Below the pieces are notes generated by a model. The model was not told the DNA's origin. It did not search any database and was given only the letters and a program-made list of their open reading frames with translations. 23,982 nucleotides of DNA from CAYGWX01 sp964353855 [NCBI: uncultured bacterium] (GTDB lineage: Bacteria; Edwardsbacteria; CAYGWX01): assembly GCA_964353855.1 (NCBI GenBank), contig CAYGWX010000032.1, positions 464-24,445 on the forward strand, read 5' to 3'. Positions within the stretch are counted from its first letter, which is position 1; each line of letters begins with the position of its first letter. Positions 23,719 to 23,982 of the stretch are shown piece by piece. Position numbers and translations under genes: made by a program.

Positions 23719-23982
23719 GCAGCGTCGCGGGAATCAAGGCCTGCGTCACCGGGGGAGCAGGATTCATCGGGTCCCACATCGTAGATGGCCTGATCGGAAA
23801 GGGATGGGAGGTCTTCATCCTAGATGACTTCTCCACGGGCAAGCGTACAAACCTTAATCCCAGGGCCCGGCTCTATGAAATGGATATCCGCTCCCCGGAA
23901 GTGGAAAAGGTTTTCGGGCAGGAGAAACCCGAATACGTCTTTCATCTGGCGGCGCAGATCGACGTAAGGAAGGCAGCACTGG
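23715..23982 (+). CDS. NAD-dependent nucleotide-sugar epimerase (GalE-like), truncated by window edge
   Basis: Only the first ~89 codons are present. VTGGAGFIGSH is the NAD-binding motif of extended SDRs, followed by LDDFSTGKRTNL and YVFHLAAQIDVRKA, as in UDP-glucose 4-epimerases and UDP-GlcNAc epimerases. The likely start is TTG 23715 overlapping the wzi stop (TTGA), giving SSVAGIKACVTGGAGF after the initiator; TTG 23703 is possible. It is a different protein from the 19500 epimerase. The substrate and C-terminal half lie outside the window. Confidence 0.85.
   Translation, partial: MSSVAGIKACVTGGAGFIGSHIVDGLIGKGWEVFILDDFSTGKRTNLNPRARLYEMDIRSPEVEKVFGQEKPEYVFHLAAQIDVRKAAL

Overview
The window comes from a diderm (Gram-negative) bacterium. 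It encodes a TonB-dependent outer-membrane receptor, an LptD-type LPS translocon, a Wza-type export channel and a Wzi-type outer-membrane barrel. Most genes are GC-rich, GTG/TTG starts are frequent, and the secreted proteins have Asp/Thr/Ser-rich linkers after the signal peptide. This would suit an uncultivated FCB-like lineage, but that placement is a weak inference because no rRNA or marker gene is present. All genes are on the + strand.

Layout. (1) 105-5552: TonB receptor, ROK-family sugar kinase and lptD, general envelope/metabolic genes. (2) 5549-6957: a GDP-6-deoxy-mannose reductase-like SDR and an RmlC-like 3,5-epimerase, chained to lptD by GTGA and ATGA overlaps; they make a deoxysugar nucleotide. 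(3) 6958-7320: a regulatory region with a good sigma70-type promoter and a ~280-nt leader. The leader holds several stems, a possible kissing-loop contact and a terminator that is mutually exclusive with an antiterminator helix, ending just before the first export gene. (4) 7321-19033: a Wzx/Wzy-type exopolysaccharide or O-antigen-like locus: Wza-like channel, Wzz/PCP chain-length protein, Wzx flippase, methyltransferase, Wzy polymerase, GT4, two GT2s, a secreted GH99/WbsX-like protein and a rhamnosyltransferase-like GT4. (5) 19034-23982: an intergenic region with repeats and palindromes, a GalE-like epimerase, a second repeat-bearing gap, the initiating polyprenyl-phosphate glycosylphosphotransferase, a Wzi-like protein and a truncated second GalE-like epimerase.

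How the parts work together: the nucleotide-sugar enzymes (5549, 6502, 19500, 23715) supply activated sugars. The WbaP-like enzyme loads the first sugar phosphate on undecaprenyl phosphate, the GTs and methyltransferase extend and decorate the unit, Wzx flips it, Wzy polymerises it under Wzz control, Wza exports it and Wzi may anchor it. The GH99-like protein probably edits the glycan outside the cytoplasm.

The centre of the locus (about 9790 to 17600) is strikingly AT-rich compared with both flanks. Both changes in composition fall inside genes (the 3' end of the Wzz gene and the 3' end of the GH99-like gene), as expected for a swapped serotype-like cassette. The most interesting candidate for an undescribed system is the structured, attenuator-like leader RNA at 7038-7320. 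Next come the 11-bp tandem repeats on both sides of the 19500 epimerase gene and the twin CCAC-N8-GTGG dyads upstream of it.
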